This document shows positions 8,814-17,147 of a stretch of 64,000 nucleotides of DNA, in pieces (positions within the stretch are counted from its first letter, which is position 1; each line of letters starts with the position of its first letter). Made by a program: the position numbers and the translations under genes. The DNA comes from Bacillota bacterium (GTDB lineage: Bacteria > Bacillota > UBA4882 > UBA8346): assembly GCA_023401925.1 (NCBI GenBank), contig JAEXDA010000011.1, positions 43,408 to 107,407 on the forward strand. Direction: 5' to 3'. Under the pieces are notes generated by a model. The model had not been told where the DNA came from, made no database searches, and saw only the letters and a program-made list of their open reading frames with translations.

Positions 8814-10340
8814 ATGTCGAATGTTGTTAACGTAAATGCCATCCGGGACTATTTGGCAACCACCAAACCCGAAAACATCCACTCCGGGTTTTTGGGATAT
8901 TTGGCAAACCTCACCGAAGTAGCCAAGGTTGTACCGGCTGTTGCCAAATCGATTGTTCAGGAATTGAAGGATCAACGGAGTAATTTGAAATTAATCGCCA
9001 GTGAAAACTACTGTTCCCTTTCCACTCAAATGGCGATGGGTAACTTGCTCACCGACAAATACGCGGAAGGGTTTCCTTTTCACCGTTTCTATGCCGGTTG
9101 TGACAATGTTGATCATATTGAGGCTTATGCTGCAGAAACAGCATGTAAATTATTCGGGTGCGATCATGCTTATGTTCAGCCCCATTCAGGTGCGGATGCC
9201 AATTTAGTGGCTTATTGGGCCATTTTAAACGCCAAAGTGAAGGTGCCGGGTTTGGAGGCTTTGGGCGAGACCGAACCGTCCCATTTGACCCGGGAGGACT
9301 GGAATCAATTACGGTCCCGGCTCGGTAATCAGAGGTTGTTGGGGATGGACTATTATTCCGGTGGCCATTTGACCCATGGTTACCGCCAGAATGTGTCGGC
9401 CCAGATGTTTGATGCTTATTCATACAGTGTGAACAAGGAAACCGGCTTGCTGGACTATGATGAGATTGAAAAAATGGCGCTGGAAATCAAACCTCTGATC
9501 TTGTTGGCCGGATTTAGCGCTTACCCCCGGATCATCAATTTTAAACGTTTACGGCAAATCGCCGACAAAGCCGGGGCCACGCTGATGGTGGATATGGCTC
9601 ACTTCGCCGGTCTGGTGGCGGGTGGAGTATTTCAGGGCGATTTTAATCCGGTGGCCAATGCCCATGTCGTAACGACCACCACTCATAAAACGCTGCGCGG
9701 ACCCAGAGGCGGGTTGGTGCTATGCACTGCGGAATTCGCCGAACATGTGGATAAAGGTTGCCCTCTGGTCATTGGCGGTCCGTTGCCTCATGTAATGGCA
9801 GCCAAAGCGATTGCCTTAACTGAAGCCTGTCAGCCTGAATTTAAGGCTTATGCCGCCAAGATAGTGGAAAATGCCCGCGTCTTTGCAAAAAATTGTTTGG
9901 ATGAAGGAATGGCGGTAGCCACCGGCGGTACCGACAATCATCTCTTTTTAATTGATGTCCGGCCTTTCGGACTCACCGGCCGCCAGGCGGAAAGCGCGGT
10001 CCGGGAATGCGGTATTACTTTGAACCGTAATTCGTTGCCTTTTGATACCAATGGTCCCTGGTATACCAGCGGTTTACGGGTCGGTACCCCGGCTGTAACA
10101 ACGCTCGGGATGGGTGAGGCTGAAATGAAGGAAATGGCCGCCATTTTCAAATTGGTGCTGACTCATACCAAACCGGAACAGATTACCTCAGGTGAAAATG
10201 CCGGCAAACTTAGTAAAGCCAAGTACACGATGGATGAGAAAGCGAAGGCCGAAGCCCGATCCAGGGTTAAGGCATTACTGGATCGTTTCCCGGTTTATCC
10301 GGAACTGGACTTGGAGTTTTTACAGAAATATTTCGGGTAA
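8814..10340 (+). CDS. glyA: Serine hydroxymethyltransferase, long form
   Basis: A 508-residue PLP enzyme that interconverts serine and glycine with tetrahydrofolate. The PLP lysine is in VTTTTHKTLRGPRGG (about 285-299), and LIASENYCS and YAEGFPFHRFYAGC are the family's substrate loops. It is about 80-90 residues longer than the usual bacterial enzyme: an N-terminal extension of ~45 residues and an insert (around residues 145-190, GLEALGETEPSHLTREDW). This resembles the long SHMT of spirochaetes and chlamydiae more than the Bacillus enzyme, which suggests a distinct clade or transfer. The ATG follows AGGAGGAG, and a glycine riboswitch controls it. Confidence 0.95.
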   Translation: MSNVVNVNAIRDYLATTKPENIHSGFLGYLANLTEVAKVVPAVAKSIVQELKDQRSNLKLIASENYCSLSTQMAMGNLLTDKYAEGFPFHRFYAGCDNVDHIEAYAAETACKLFGCDHAYVQPHSGADANLVAYWAILNAKVKVPGLEALGETEPSHLTREDWNQLRSRLGNQRLLGMDYYSGGHLTHGYRQNVSAQMFDAYSYSVNKETGLLDYDEIEKMALEIKPLILLAGFSAYPRIINFKRLRQIADKAGATLMVDMAHFAGLVAGGVFQGDFNPVANAHVVTTTTHKTLRGPRGGLVLCTAEFAEHVDKGCPLVIGGPLPHVMAAKAIALTEACQPEFKAYAAKIVENARVFAKNCLDEGMAVATGGTDNHLFLIDVRPFGLTGRQAESAVRECGITLNRNSLPFDTNGPWYTSGLRVGTPAVTTLGMGEAEMKEMAAIFKLVLTHTKPEQITSGENAGKLSKAKYTMDEKAKAEARSRVKALLDRFPVYPELDLEFLQKYFG

Positions 10341-10351
10341 GAATTTTTTTA

Positions 10352-10390
10352 AGCCAAGCCTGCGCAACCTATCAAGGCGCAGGTTTGGTT
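10352..10390 (+). terminator. Hairpin after glyA
   Basis: AGCCAAGCCTGCGC pairs with GCGCAGGTTTGGTT, a 14-bp stem with G-U pairs and an 11-nt loop. No T-run follows directly, so it may protect mRNA or act together with the next terminator. Confidence 0.6.
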
Positions 10391-10408
10391 CTATAAGAAG
10401 GAAACTGG

Positions 10409-10452
10409 AAATTGGCGGCTAATCTTGCAAAAGAGTACGCGCCAATTTTTTA
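10409..10452 (+). terminator. Second hairpin with T-run after glyA
   Basis: AATTGGCG (10410-10417) pairs with CGCCAATT (10440-10447), followed by TTTTAT. The 22-nt loop is large, but the stem and T-run fit an intrinsic terminator. Confidence 0.55.
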
Positions 10453-10467
10453 TAAGGTTAAAATTCA

Positions 10468-11670
10468 ATGAAAGTAGGGTTTGACATGACATCCTTTAGG
10501 GCTCGGGAATTTTTGGAACGCATCGCTGGACTCCAAAATCTATTGTGCCAAAGAGAGGTTGCTTTGGCGATCCTCACCCAAAATTCCGACATTTATTATT
10601 ATACCGGTTCGCTGCAGCCATTGTACTTATTGGTCCCGGATATGGGAAAACCCCTCATCCTGGCCCGGAAATCTCTGAACCGGATCCAGGATGAGGCCGG
10701 TAGTATTGAGCTGGGAGCATTTTATAATTCCAAGGATTTGATGAGGCTGCTGGAGCCGTATAAAATCAACGCTACAAAGCAAATCGGCTTTACTCTGGAT
10801 GCCACTTCCTATACCACAGTAGACCGTTTTCAGCAATTATGCGGCGGGGCCGGAATTATCGACTTATCCTTTGATATCCGGAGGTTACGCTTGGTCAAAT
10901 CCGAGAGCGAGATCTCAATCCAGGCTGCGGCCGGCAAAATAATAGCCCATTTGCCGGAGCTTGTGAAGAAAGAATTCAGGCCCGGCATGACGGAGTTGGA
11001 ATTAAGCGCGGTGATTGAAAATTATCTGCGTCTTCACGGACACGGGCTTTTGGTGCGTTGCCGCAAGGAAGGAATCGAATGTCTGGGAGTCTGTTCGGCG
11101 GGGGAAAATACGCTGGCGGGAACCAAGTTTGATGGGATTTGCGCCGGACTCGGAACATCTCGAGCGGTGCCCTATGGGGCCGCGATGAAGGTAATTCCCC
11201 AAAACGTTCCGGTGCTTTTGGATTATGCCTTGGTTTTTGAGGGTTATCATGTTGACCAGACCCGGATGTTCAGTTGGGGTAAGCCCCCCTCTGAGGTGTT
11301 CAAGGCATATCAAGCCATGGTGGAGGTGGAAGGGGTTATTTTGGAATGTTTAAAACCGGGGATCCCTTGGCTTGAGGTTTTTGAGCGGGCTTCCGGGCGC
11401 GCTGCGGAACTTGGTTATGAGAAAGAATTTATGGGACTGGGTTCTGAGAAAGTCCGGTTTGTAGGCCATGGTGTCGGCTTGGAATTGGATGAACCTCCTT
11501 TCCTGGCCCCTAAAATGGAATATCCGCTGGAAGCGGGAATGGTGGTGGCGGTGGAACCGAAAGTAGCGCTTCCGGGCATCGGAGTGGTGGGGATTGAAGA
11601 TACGCTGGTAATCCGTAATGGGGATCCTGAGTTGCTGACCAAGTGTTCGTCGGAGTTTTTAATTTTGTAA
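10468..11670 (+). CDS. M24-family Xaa-Pro aminopeptidase-like protein
   Basis: A 400-residue, two-domain protein with a creatinase/prolidase N-terminal domain (about 1-160) and an M24 pita-bread domain. All five metal ligands are visible: Asp in LLDYALVFEGYHVDQTRMF (two Asp 11 apart), His in FVGHGVGLELDE, Glu in VVAVEPKVALPG and Glu in VGIEDTLVI. The enzyme should cleave N-terminal Xaa-Pro bonds or a similar small substrate. The ATG at 10468 is used here; an internal ATG at 10486, preceded by GTAGGG, is a close alternative. It lies alone between the glyA terminators and a non-coding stretch. Confidence 0.88.
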   Translation: MKVGFDMTSFRAREFLERIAGLQNLLCQREVALAILTQNSDIYYYTGSLQPLYLLVPDMGKPLILARKSLNRIQDEAGSIELGAFYNSKDLMRLLEPYKINATKQIGFTLDATSYTTVDRFQQLCGGAGIIDLSFDIRRLRLVKSESEISIQAAAGKIIAHLPELVKKEFRPGMTELELSAVIENYLRLHGHGLLVRCRKEGIECLGVCSAGENTLAGTKFDGICAGLGTSRAVPYGAAMKVIPQNVPVLLDYALVFEGYHVDQTRMFSWGKPPSEVFKAYQAMVEVEGVILECLKPGIPWLEVFERASGRAAELGYEKEFMGLGSEKVRFVGHGVGLELDEPPFLAPKMEYPLEAGMVVAVEPKVALPGIGVVGIEDTLVIRNGDPELLTKCSSEFLIL

Positions 11671-11876
11671 TCAATTGAAACTCATTTTGGCCGCTTTCTT
11701 TTGGTGCCCTTTCGTGTATTTCGCGGTGGATCGTCTTTTCCTTTCAAATCATAACCCAGGCACCGGCATGATGAAAAATGTCATAACCAATTTTCTCAAA
11801 CTTCATTCCGGCTTTTTGGAATATAAATCAGCCGGCCCCCATATATTTTGATAGGTTATTAAACGGGGGCGTGCGA

Positions 11877-12200
11877 ATGAAGAACTATGAAATTGAGAGA
11901 ATCAGTGCGGGATCCGCATTTAAATTGCTCTTTTTATTGGGCTTGGTTTTAGGCTTGGTTCTGAGCTTGATTGCAATTCTTGTCGGCACCTGTTTGAACA
12001 GTATTGGACTTCAACTGGGGATTGCCAGTTTGGAACACACCGGACTGTTGCAAATTTTGGCCATTATTATGGGAGCCATCTTTGGAAGCATTGTTTACGG
12101 TTTATTATCGGGTTTGACGGGGGTGATCGCCGCCTTACTTTACAACGGGTTTGCCCGGATGGCCGGAGGCATTGTGATCCGGCTCGATGAAAGGAATTAA
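11877..12200 (+). CDS. Small membrane protein of unknown function (DUF3566-like)
   Basis: A 107-residue protein with two long hydrophobic segments (about residues 17-45 and 57-90) and an N-terminal motif MKNYEIERISAGSAFKL. This motif and topology are reminiscent of DUF3566-type transmembrane proteins. ATG 11877 follows GGGGGC; a GTG at 11871 is in frame two codons earlier. There is no catalytic motif and no informative neighbour. The 200 bases upstream hold no gene. Confidence 0.5.
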   Translation: MKNYEIERISAGSAFKLLFLLGLVLGLVLSLIAILVGTCLNSIGLQLGIASLEHTGLLQILAIIMGAIFGSIVYGLLSGLTGVIAALLYNGFARMAGGIVIRLDERN

Positions 12201-12246
12201 TTATCAGTTTATAACCGAAAACCAAGGATTCCATATTATGGATTTT

Positions 12247-12272
12247 CCAGGCGAATCGCCTGGATTTTTTTT
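12247..12272 (+). terminator. Intrinsic terminator between convergent genes
   Basis: CCAGGCGA and TCGCCTGG form a perfect 8-bp stem around a single A, followed by ATTTTTTTTT. It ends the 11877 gene. Convergent transcription from the KAS III-like gene meets here. Confidence 0.85.
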
Positions 12273-12291
12273 ATAGAAAAATATGTTCTCA

Positions 12292-13341
12292 TTACAAACT
12301 CCAGTTGAGCCCGATTACTCCATGTTGCCAGCGGGTGTTTTCTGCGGCGTAAATTAAGATTTTGTCACCTTTCTTGAAGCGTTGCTCCTCCTTCGCTTTC
12401 ACTAAAGTGAGAGGCACGGCGGCATTGGCCAGGCTTCCGCCTTCCGGGCTGATGCTGATGATTCGTTCCAGGTTTAATCCGGGTAATTGATCGACGATTT
12501 TTTCCAGCATTTTTTCGGAGTCTACCGGTAAGATGATGTGATCGAATTGACTCAGCGACATCTGGGTCTGTCGTATGAACTTTTGGATAGCTTCAATCAA
12601 TACTTCGGGAATGGTCGCTTCGGTTTGGGGACCGGCTTGGGATAGCGGCCATTGCTCTTTGTCAATTGAACTTGTGGGATAGGGATCAATCGAACCGCCG
12701 ACGGACATGATTGACCCAAAAGGGATAAACGGCCTGGTAGACCCTAATTGGGAATAAAAAATACCCTCGTCTTCCGTAGCGCATTCTTCAAGAATTACGG
12801 CCCCGGCCCCATCTCCAAAAAGCATCAGGTTATATAAAGCTTTTAATGGAAAGTCTTTTTTATCATTTTCGAATAGAAAAGAAAACCTGCTGGATGAGAG
12901 ATCGGAGCCTATTACCAGCACACGGTGGGCCATTCCGGTTTGGATATACTGTTGAGCGCTAATCATCGCCGCGCCAAAGCCGGAACAGCCTGAACGGATG
13001 TCGAAACCCATGCATTCCGCAATACCCAGTTTTTCTTGTAAGATCGTAAAACAAGGCGGTAATAAGTAATCGGGTGTGGCTGAGGAGTATATGATCATCT
13101 CAATATTGTTTTCGCTGATTCCGGCCATGCTGAGCGCGGCCTTGGCGGCTTCAAACGCCATTTCCGTATTGGTCGTTTTAATTTCCCCCGTAGCAAGATT
13201 AATTACGCTGAAGCGGCTGGCATGGGGAATTTTTTCTGAGATAATGCGGGCTTTTTTGCCAAAAATCTCAATATACTCTTCATTGGTTATTTTGGGCGGC
13301 TTATAACCTCCGACCCCGATGATTCGCGCGCTCTTACTCAT
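12292..13341 (-). CDS. KAS III-like (thiolase-fold) protein with altered active site
   Basis: A 349-residue member of the 3-oxoacyl-ACP synthase III superfamily. The start is the ATG at 13341 behind GGGAGG; the longer open frame upstream belongs to the neighbour's coding sequence. The nucleophile Cys sits in FDIRSGCSGFGAAM, matching FabH AAACAGF. The other two catalytic residues are not conserved: the FabH PHQAN block reads ILPVDSEKML (His to Val), and HGNTSAASVP reads GGSLANAAVP (Asn to Ser). The C-terminal glycine-rich block GGG is also gone. So acyl transfer through Cys may remain, but normal malonyl-ACP decarboxylation is unlikely. It overlaps the radical SAM gene by 8 bases, implying shared function. 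Fatty acid initiation is improbable. Confidence 0.8.
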   Translation of the reverse strand: MSKSARIIGVGGYKPPKITNEEYIEIFGKKARIISEKIPHASRFSVINLATGEIKTTNTEMAFEAAKAALSMAGISENNIEMIIYSSATPDYLLPPCFTILQEKLGIAECMGFDIRSGCSGFGAAMISAQQYIQTGMAHRVLVIGSDLSSSRFSFLFENDKKDFPLKALYNLMLFGDGAGAVILEECATEDEGIFYSQLGSTRPFIPFGSIMSVGGSIDPYPTSSIDKEQWPLSQAGPQTEATIPEVLIEAIQKFIRQTQMSLSQFDHIILPVDSEKMLEKIVDQLPGLNLERIISISPEGGSLANAAVPLTLVKAKEEQRFKKGDKILIYAAENTRWQHGVIGLNWSL

Positions 13342-14575
13342 TAATGGATACCTCCCTGTTAAAGTTGGCGGCGGCTTCGAAGAATTTTCCGCTTCTTCCC
13401 TGAACCACGCATTGGGATGCCAGGAGTTCCGATAGTTCAATCGAATATGGTTTTTTATCGTCATCGGCTGCCATTTGTTTCATGACTTTTCCTATTTTCC
13501 GCCCATAACAAGTTAGGCCGGAGTTTTTAAAATATTTTTCCATGGAAAGATAAATATCTTTTAGACTTTGCTCGTAGATATTTCCGAATACGAGGGGAAC
13601 AGCCACGCAGGGTGTTACAAAACCGTCGTTATTAATGGAAATCAGGTGGCAACCGGCTCCGCATCCCAAACAATCTTGACTTTCATAATCACAAAATAAA
13701 AGGATGCTAGGATATTCCGGATTATCAAGAGTGTCCGCCTTGAATTTACGGAGTGTCTTCATGGCATCGATATACAATGGTTTATAGTTTTTGCCTTCAA
13801 GATTCCCTTGGGGAATCGGCAGAATGATTCTAATTTCATCAACCGCCAATTTGGTTACAAAATCGAGATAAGAAAAAATATCGTCGGATTTTAACAAATC
13901 ATTGGTGATGCAAAGCGTAACTGTGGTGTAAATATTGGCTTCCACAAGAAGATTGAGTGCATTCATAACATCATCATAGGCTCTGGTATTTCCCCGCCGG
14001 GTATTGATGAGTGTTTTATCAAAATGATCCAAGCTAACGACAAAACGGGTGAGGTTGGAACCGGCGATATTCCGGATAAATTTTTGATTGATTCCGTAGC
14101 CTGTCGTATAGAGCTGAATTTCCATTCCATCGGGAACATACTGAATAAAATCTTCGATATCGTCTCTCAACATCGGTTCTCCGCCGGTTATTCCGACGAT
14201 GACCGTACCCAAATCATAAGCTTCTTGAATGCTCTTTTTAAATGCGGATAAATTCAAGTCGTCATTATTTTTAAACTCAGAGCGAAAACAATGCCAACAA
14301 CTACAATGGCATTTGCCGGTCACTACGAAATCCGTCCAAAGGGGAACCCGCTCCCGAAGTCCTATCCTTTTGACACCTTCAAAGAAACGGTTCCAAGATT
14401 TTCCCGGAAAGGAGGGAAGAAGACTACTGATATAAATTCTGTTATGTAAAGTATCCGTAGTCAGTTTCTCCTCTTTAAAAAAATCTAGACTTCCTGCGAT
14501 TTCTTCTCTCTGGTCAGGATTAAGAAGGTACTGGGTTTTCTGGTTGATTCCAAGAATTTTGGAATGAAATTTCAT
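13334..14575 (-). CDS. Radical SAM/SPASM-domain enzyme
   Basis: About 413 residues. An N-terminal ~85-residue region of unknown fold precedes the radical SAM motif VTGKCHCSCWHCF (CxxxCxxC). VGITGGEPMLRDD is the conserved GGEP SAM-binding motif. A C-terminal Cys-rich part (CDYESQDCLGCGAGCHL, then GFVTPCVAVP) is SPASM/twitch-like and should hold extra Fe-S clusters. Such enzymes modify peptides, proteins or small molecules. I found no small precursor-peptide gene next to it. The ATG at 14575 is preferred over the GTG at 14584 because of AAGGAAG spacing. It is co-transcribed with the KAS III-like gene. Confidence 0.85.
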   Translation of the reverse strand: MKFHSKILGINQKTQYLLNPDQREEIAGSLDFFKEEKLTTDTLHNRIYISSLLPSFPGKSWNRFFEGVKRIGLRERVPLWTDFVVTGKCHCSCWHCFRSEFKNNDDLNLSAFKKSIQEAYDLGTVIVGITGGEPMLRDDIEDFIQYVPDGMEIQLYTTGYGINQKFIRNIAGSNLTRFVVSLDHFDKTLINTRRGNTRAYDDVMNALNLLVEANIYTTVTLCITNDLLKSDDIFSYLDFVTKLAVDEIRIILPIPQGNLEGKNYKPLYIDAMKTLRKFKADTLDNPEYPSILLFCDYESQDCLGCGAGCHLISINNDGFVTPCVAVPLVFGNIYEQSLKDIYLSMEKYFKNSGLTCYGRKIGKVMKQMAADDDKKPYSIELSELLASQCVVQGRSGKFFEAAANFNREVSINE

Positions 14576-14813
14576 GGTATGCACTTCCTTTCTGATTTAC
14601 TAAAATATACCATAATATGGAATATATTTCAATTTAATATTTATAAAAATTGTGGCAATTCGCGAATAACATATTAACCGAATTTATTTAATAAAATAAG
14701 TTATTGCATTATATTAAAACAGATGTTAGTATACTATTTGGAATTTAAAATATTAATTCAAACTTGTTGCGGATTTTTCCGGAAAATAATTGATGGATGG
14801 GAAGGGAAATGGG

Positions 14814-15656
14814 ATGAAGATCGGAATCTATTATTTTTCAAGTACGGGTAATACGGAATGCGGAGTGAAGGTTTTAAAAAGGCATCTTGAACTTTCGGGT
14901 CATCAGTGTGAAACGATATCGATTGAAAAATCTGCCGGGGAGAAACCTGATAAATTTGAGTTACTGGGATTTGCCTCCCCTGTATTCCATGGATATCCTG
15001 CACAGATAATGATTGATTTTATCAAGAAAATTCCAGTTTCCGAAAAACAGCGGCTGGGATTTACGATTTTATGCCCCTGCTTTAAATTGCTTTCAATTGG
15101 TTATTGGGGAAGCCGGGAAAATTTTCGGGATTTGATTGAATCAAAAAACATTAAAGTCCTCGCCCAATTGGGGTTTTACGGTGAAGCCAGCCATCCGTAT
15201 GTCCGAAAGTTATTTTTAAACCGGTTCACGTCTCCGTTTTTTGCCGCTTCTTTCGGTAAAAACCGCCCGGATGAGCGAGATGAAAAAGTATTGCAGAGGT
15301 TTGCCGGAGAATTGAATGCCATTTGCGAGAATTACAGGGTGAATCGAACTTATAAACCGCATGACAGTAGCCTGCGAAAATGGCTATCCGGGAAAATGGT
15401 AAAGCCGTTGGTGTCGCATTTAAACCGATCGTTGTTAACGAAAGTAATCGATGAAAAAAGCTGTACCCGATGCGGGTATTGTGTTGAAGCTTGCCCGGTT
15501 GGTGCGATCAGCATGGAGAACCGGCCCACATTCGATATTGAAAAATGTTTCCATTGCCAAAAGTGTATCAACCTTTGCCCGCAAAATGCCATCGTTTATC
15601 AGACCACAAAAGTGTTCAATCGTTATAAAGGGCGCCAGAGTACTGTGGAAATGTAA
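14814..15656 (+). CDS. EFR1-type flavodoxin-ferredoxin fusion
   Basis: A 280-residue protein with an N-terminal flavodoxin-like domain (YYFSSTGNTECG is the FMN phosphate loop) and two C-terminal 4Fe-4S motifs: CTRCGYCVEACPVGA and CFHCQKCINLCPQNA. This is the EFR1 family layout of low-potential electron carriers. It is divergent from the radical SAM/KAS III pair across an AT-rich 240-bp gap, so it could supply electrons to the radical SAM enzyme (inference). ATG 14814 follows GGAAGG; earlier in-frame starts (14790 TTG, 14793 ATG) have no good ribosome-binding site. Confidence 0.88.
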   Translation: MKIGIYYFSSTGNTECGVKVLKRHLELSGHQCETISIEKSAGEKPDKFELLGFASPVFHGYPAQIMIDFIKKIPVSEKQRLGFTILCPCFKLLSIGYWGSRENFRDLIESKNIKVLAQLGFYGEASHPYVRKLFLNRFTSPFFAASFGKNRPDERDEKVLQRFAGELNAICENYRVNRTYKPHDSSLRKWLSGKMVKPLVSHLNRSLLTKVIDEKSCTRCGYCVEACPVGAISMENRPTFDIEKCFHCQKCINLCPQNAIVYQTTKVFNRYKGRQSTVEM

Positions 15657-15714
15657 GAACAGTTACCCCTGAATTGGCAGGATGACTGGGTATTCGAAAA
15701 ATAGGAGGCCGAGT

Positions 15715-15974
15715 ATGCTTCTTGACCTAACCCCGTGTCCCTGCAAGCTTTGTTTAAATGCGGTTTCATTCAGACGTTGCAATCCTGGGCAAGGGGTAAT
15801 TTTTAACGGAAATGGTGGTAAGATTGAATTTGGGATGGCATTAAAAAAGTTTTGATATAGAGATACCTATCACAGGCTGAATATGTAACGGTTGAAGGTG
15901 CTCCTCCCCTGTCCCAGATGGCGACTTTCATTGAGGGAGGTTATGCTTTTAAGCGCGCAGGAGCCGGAGGTTAG
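15715..15974 (+). pseudogene. Probable broken gene of unknown family
   Basis: An ATG at 15715 with a strong ribosome-binding site (TAGGAGGCC) gives 46 residues beginning MLLDLTPCPCKLCLNAV and stops at 15855. In another frame, 15861-15974 encodes SQAEYVTVEGAPPLSQMATF followed by IEGGYAFKRAGAGG, which looks like real protein. The two pieces are probably one frameshifted gene remnant. I do not recognise the family. The rest, to 16299, holds no supported gene. Confidence 0.35.
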
Positions 15975-16225
15975 GTGAATAGGCCAACCGTAATCTGAAC
16001 TCCTGAACCGTCTCATCCAACAGCATTCGTTGATAGCTCGATAGCTGTTAATCAGCTTGTTTGGTTTGATACTATCGGCCCATACCCGGCACCAAGGATG
16101 CCGTTTGAGTCACAGAATGAGGTAATACCGGATATCGATTAAAAGTGACTTCAAAATTAAGGAAGTTCCTATCGATACTTGTTTTGTTGGCCAGAATGTG
16201 GTAAACTTCATTTAGATGTTAAACA

Positions 16226-16236
16226 TTCTACAAGTT
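16226..16236. promoter_or_regulatory. Candidate GntR site upstream of gntR
   Basis: TTCTACAAGTT here is the exact reverse complement of AACTTGTAGAA at 17019-17029, upstream of the mannonate dehydratase-like gene. Next to it lies the near-palindrome ATGTTAAACAT (16215-16225). Autoregulation by the GntR protein is a reasonable inference. Confidence 0.4.
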
Positions 16237-16299
16237 GATTTTTTCACGGTAATTTTATTTGAATGACCATAGAAATTTGATTCCAAAATAGAGGTATTC

Positions 16300-17004
16300 A
16301 TGAATAGCGTTTCCATTGAAAGAATTGATCGGGTTGAAAAAGTCTTCGAATTGATGAAAGATCAAATTATCAGCGGGGAATGGAATGCCGGAGATAAAAT
16401 TCCATCCGAAAACGAACTTTGTAAGATGTTTAATGTAAGCCGCAACACAGTTCGCGGCGCCATTCAAAAATTGAAGACCATTGGGGCCGTAACGACCCAA
16501 CAAGGTAAGGGTACCTTTATTTTTAAATCCTTTACCGATAGTTATATTGATAGTTTTATCCCTTTGATTTCATTAGATAAAGAAGAAATGCTCGATATCA
16601 TTGATTTCCGGGGTATCATTGAGAATGAAAGCGCTAGTTTGGCTGCGAAATTGGCTACGGAAGAAAATTTGAATCAGATCCAAAAAGCCTTTGATAATAT
16701 GGTTGCTAGTTTGGACGATTATAAAAAATATTCAATTGCTGATTATCAATTTCATTTAAGCATCGTTAAAGCTTCTCAAAATAGAGTCTTTTATAAGGCG
16801 ATGTTGCGATTAAAGGAATTTTTGTACCGGCATTTGGAGGAAATGAATCGCGTAGGCGATATAACACGGAGTATTGATGGACATCGTAATTTATTAAAAG
16901 CAATCAAAAATAGGGATGATGAATTGGCTAGGACGCTTTCCCAAAATGATATCGCCCAAGTAAAATTAGAATTTAATAGTCATCTCTCCAAAAAGGAAGA
17001 GTAG
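16300..17004 (+). CDS. GntR-family (FCD/FadR subfamily) transcriptional regulator
   Basis: A 234-residue regulator with an N-terminal winged helix (residues 10-75: MKDQIISGEWNAGDKIPSE, then LCKMFNVSRNTVRGAIQKL) and a C-terminal all-helical FCD ligand domain (DFRGIIENESASLAAKLA; metal-type His in FHLSIVKAS and the final DGHRNLLKAI). Members usually repress sugar-acid or organic-acid catabolism genes and respond to that acid. It lies directly upstream of the mannonate dehydratase-family gene and sugar importer, so hexuronate/hexonate control is likely. A TNGTNNNACNA-type site at 17022 supports this. Confidence 0.88.
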   Translation: MNSVSIERIDRVEKVFELMKDQIISGEWNAGDKIPSENELCKMFNVSRNTVRGAIQKLKTIGAVTTQQGKGTFIFKSFTDSYIDSFIPLISLDKEEMLDIIDFRGIIENESASLAAKLATEENLNQIQKAFDNMVASLDDYKKYSIADYQFHLSIVKASQNRVFYKAMLRLKEFLYRHLEEMNRVGDITRSIDGHRNLLKAIKNRDDELARTLSQNDIAQVKLEFNSHLSKKEE

Positions 17005-17018
17005 TAATTTTTTATTGT

Positions 17019-17032
17019 AACTTGTAGAACAA
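17019..17032. promoter_or_regulatory. Candidate FCD-GntR operator
   Basis: TTGTAGAACAA (17022-17032) fits the TNGTNNNACNA consensus of FCD-type GntR regulators exactly. It lies in the 143-bp gap between gntR and the dehydratase gene. The overlapping 11-mer AACTTGTAGAA recurs inverted at 16226. Confidence 0.5.
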
Positions 17033-17147
17033 CCAACAAGTTTACTGATTTAAATTCCATTATCATCGGCGAAAGAGGGTGAACTATTACTTTGTGGGCA
17101 AAATCAAGTTTATGAAATGCCAAATCGCATAAAAAGGAGAAAAGAAT

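Noticed and set aside
14576..14813. Small precursor peptide gene next to the radical SAM enzyme
   Set aside because: No start with ribosome-binding site leads to a peptide of useful length; the region is AT-rich control DNA.
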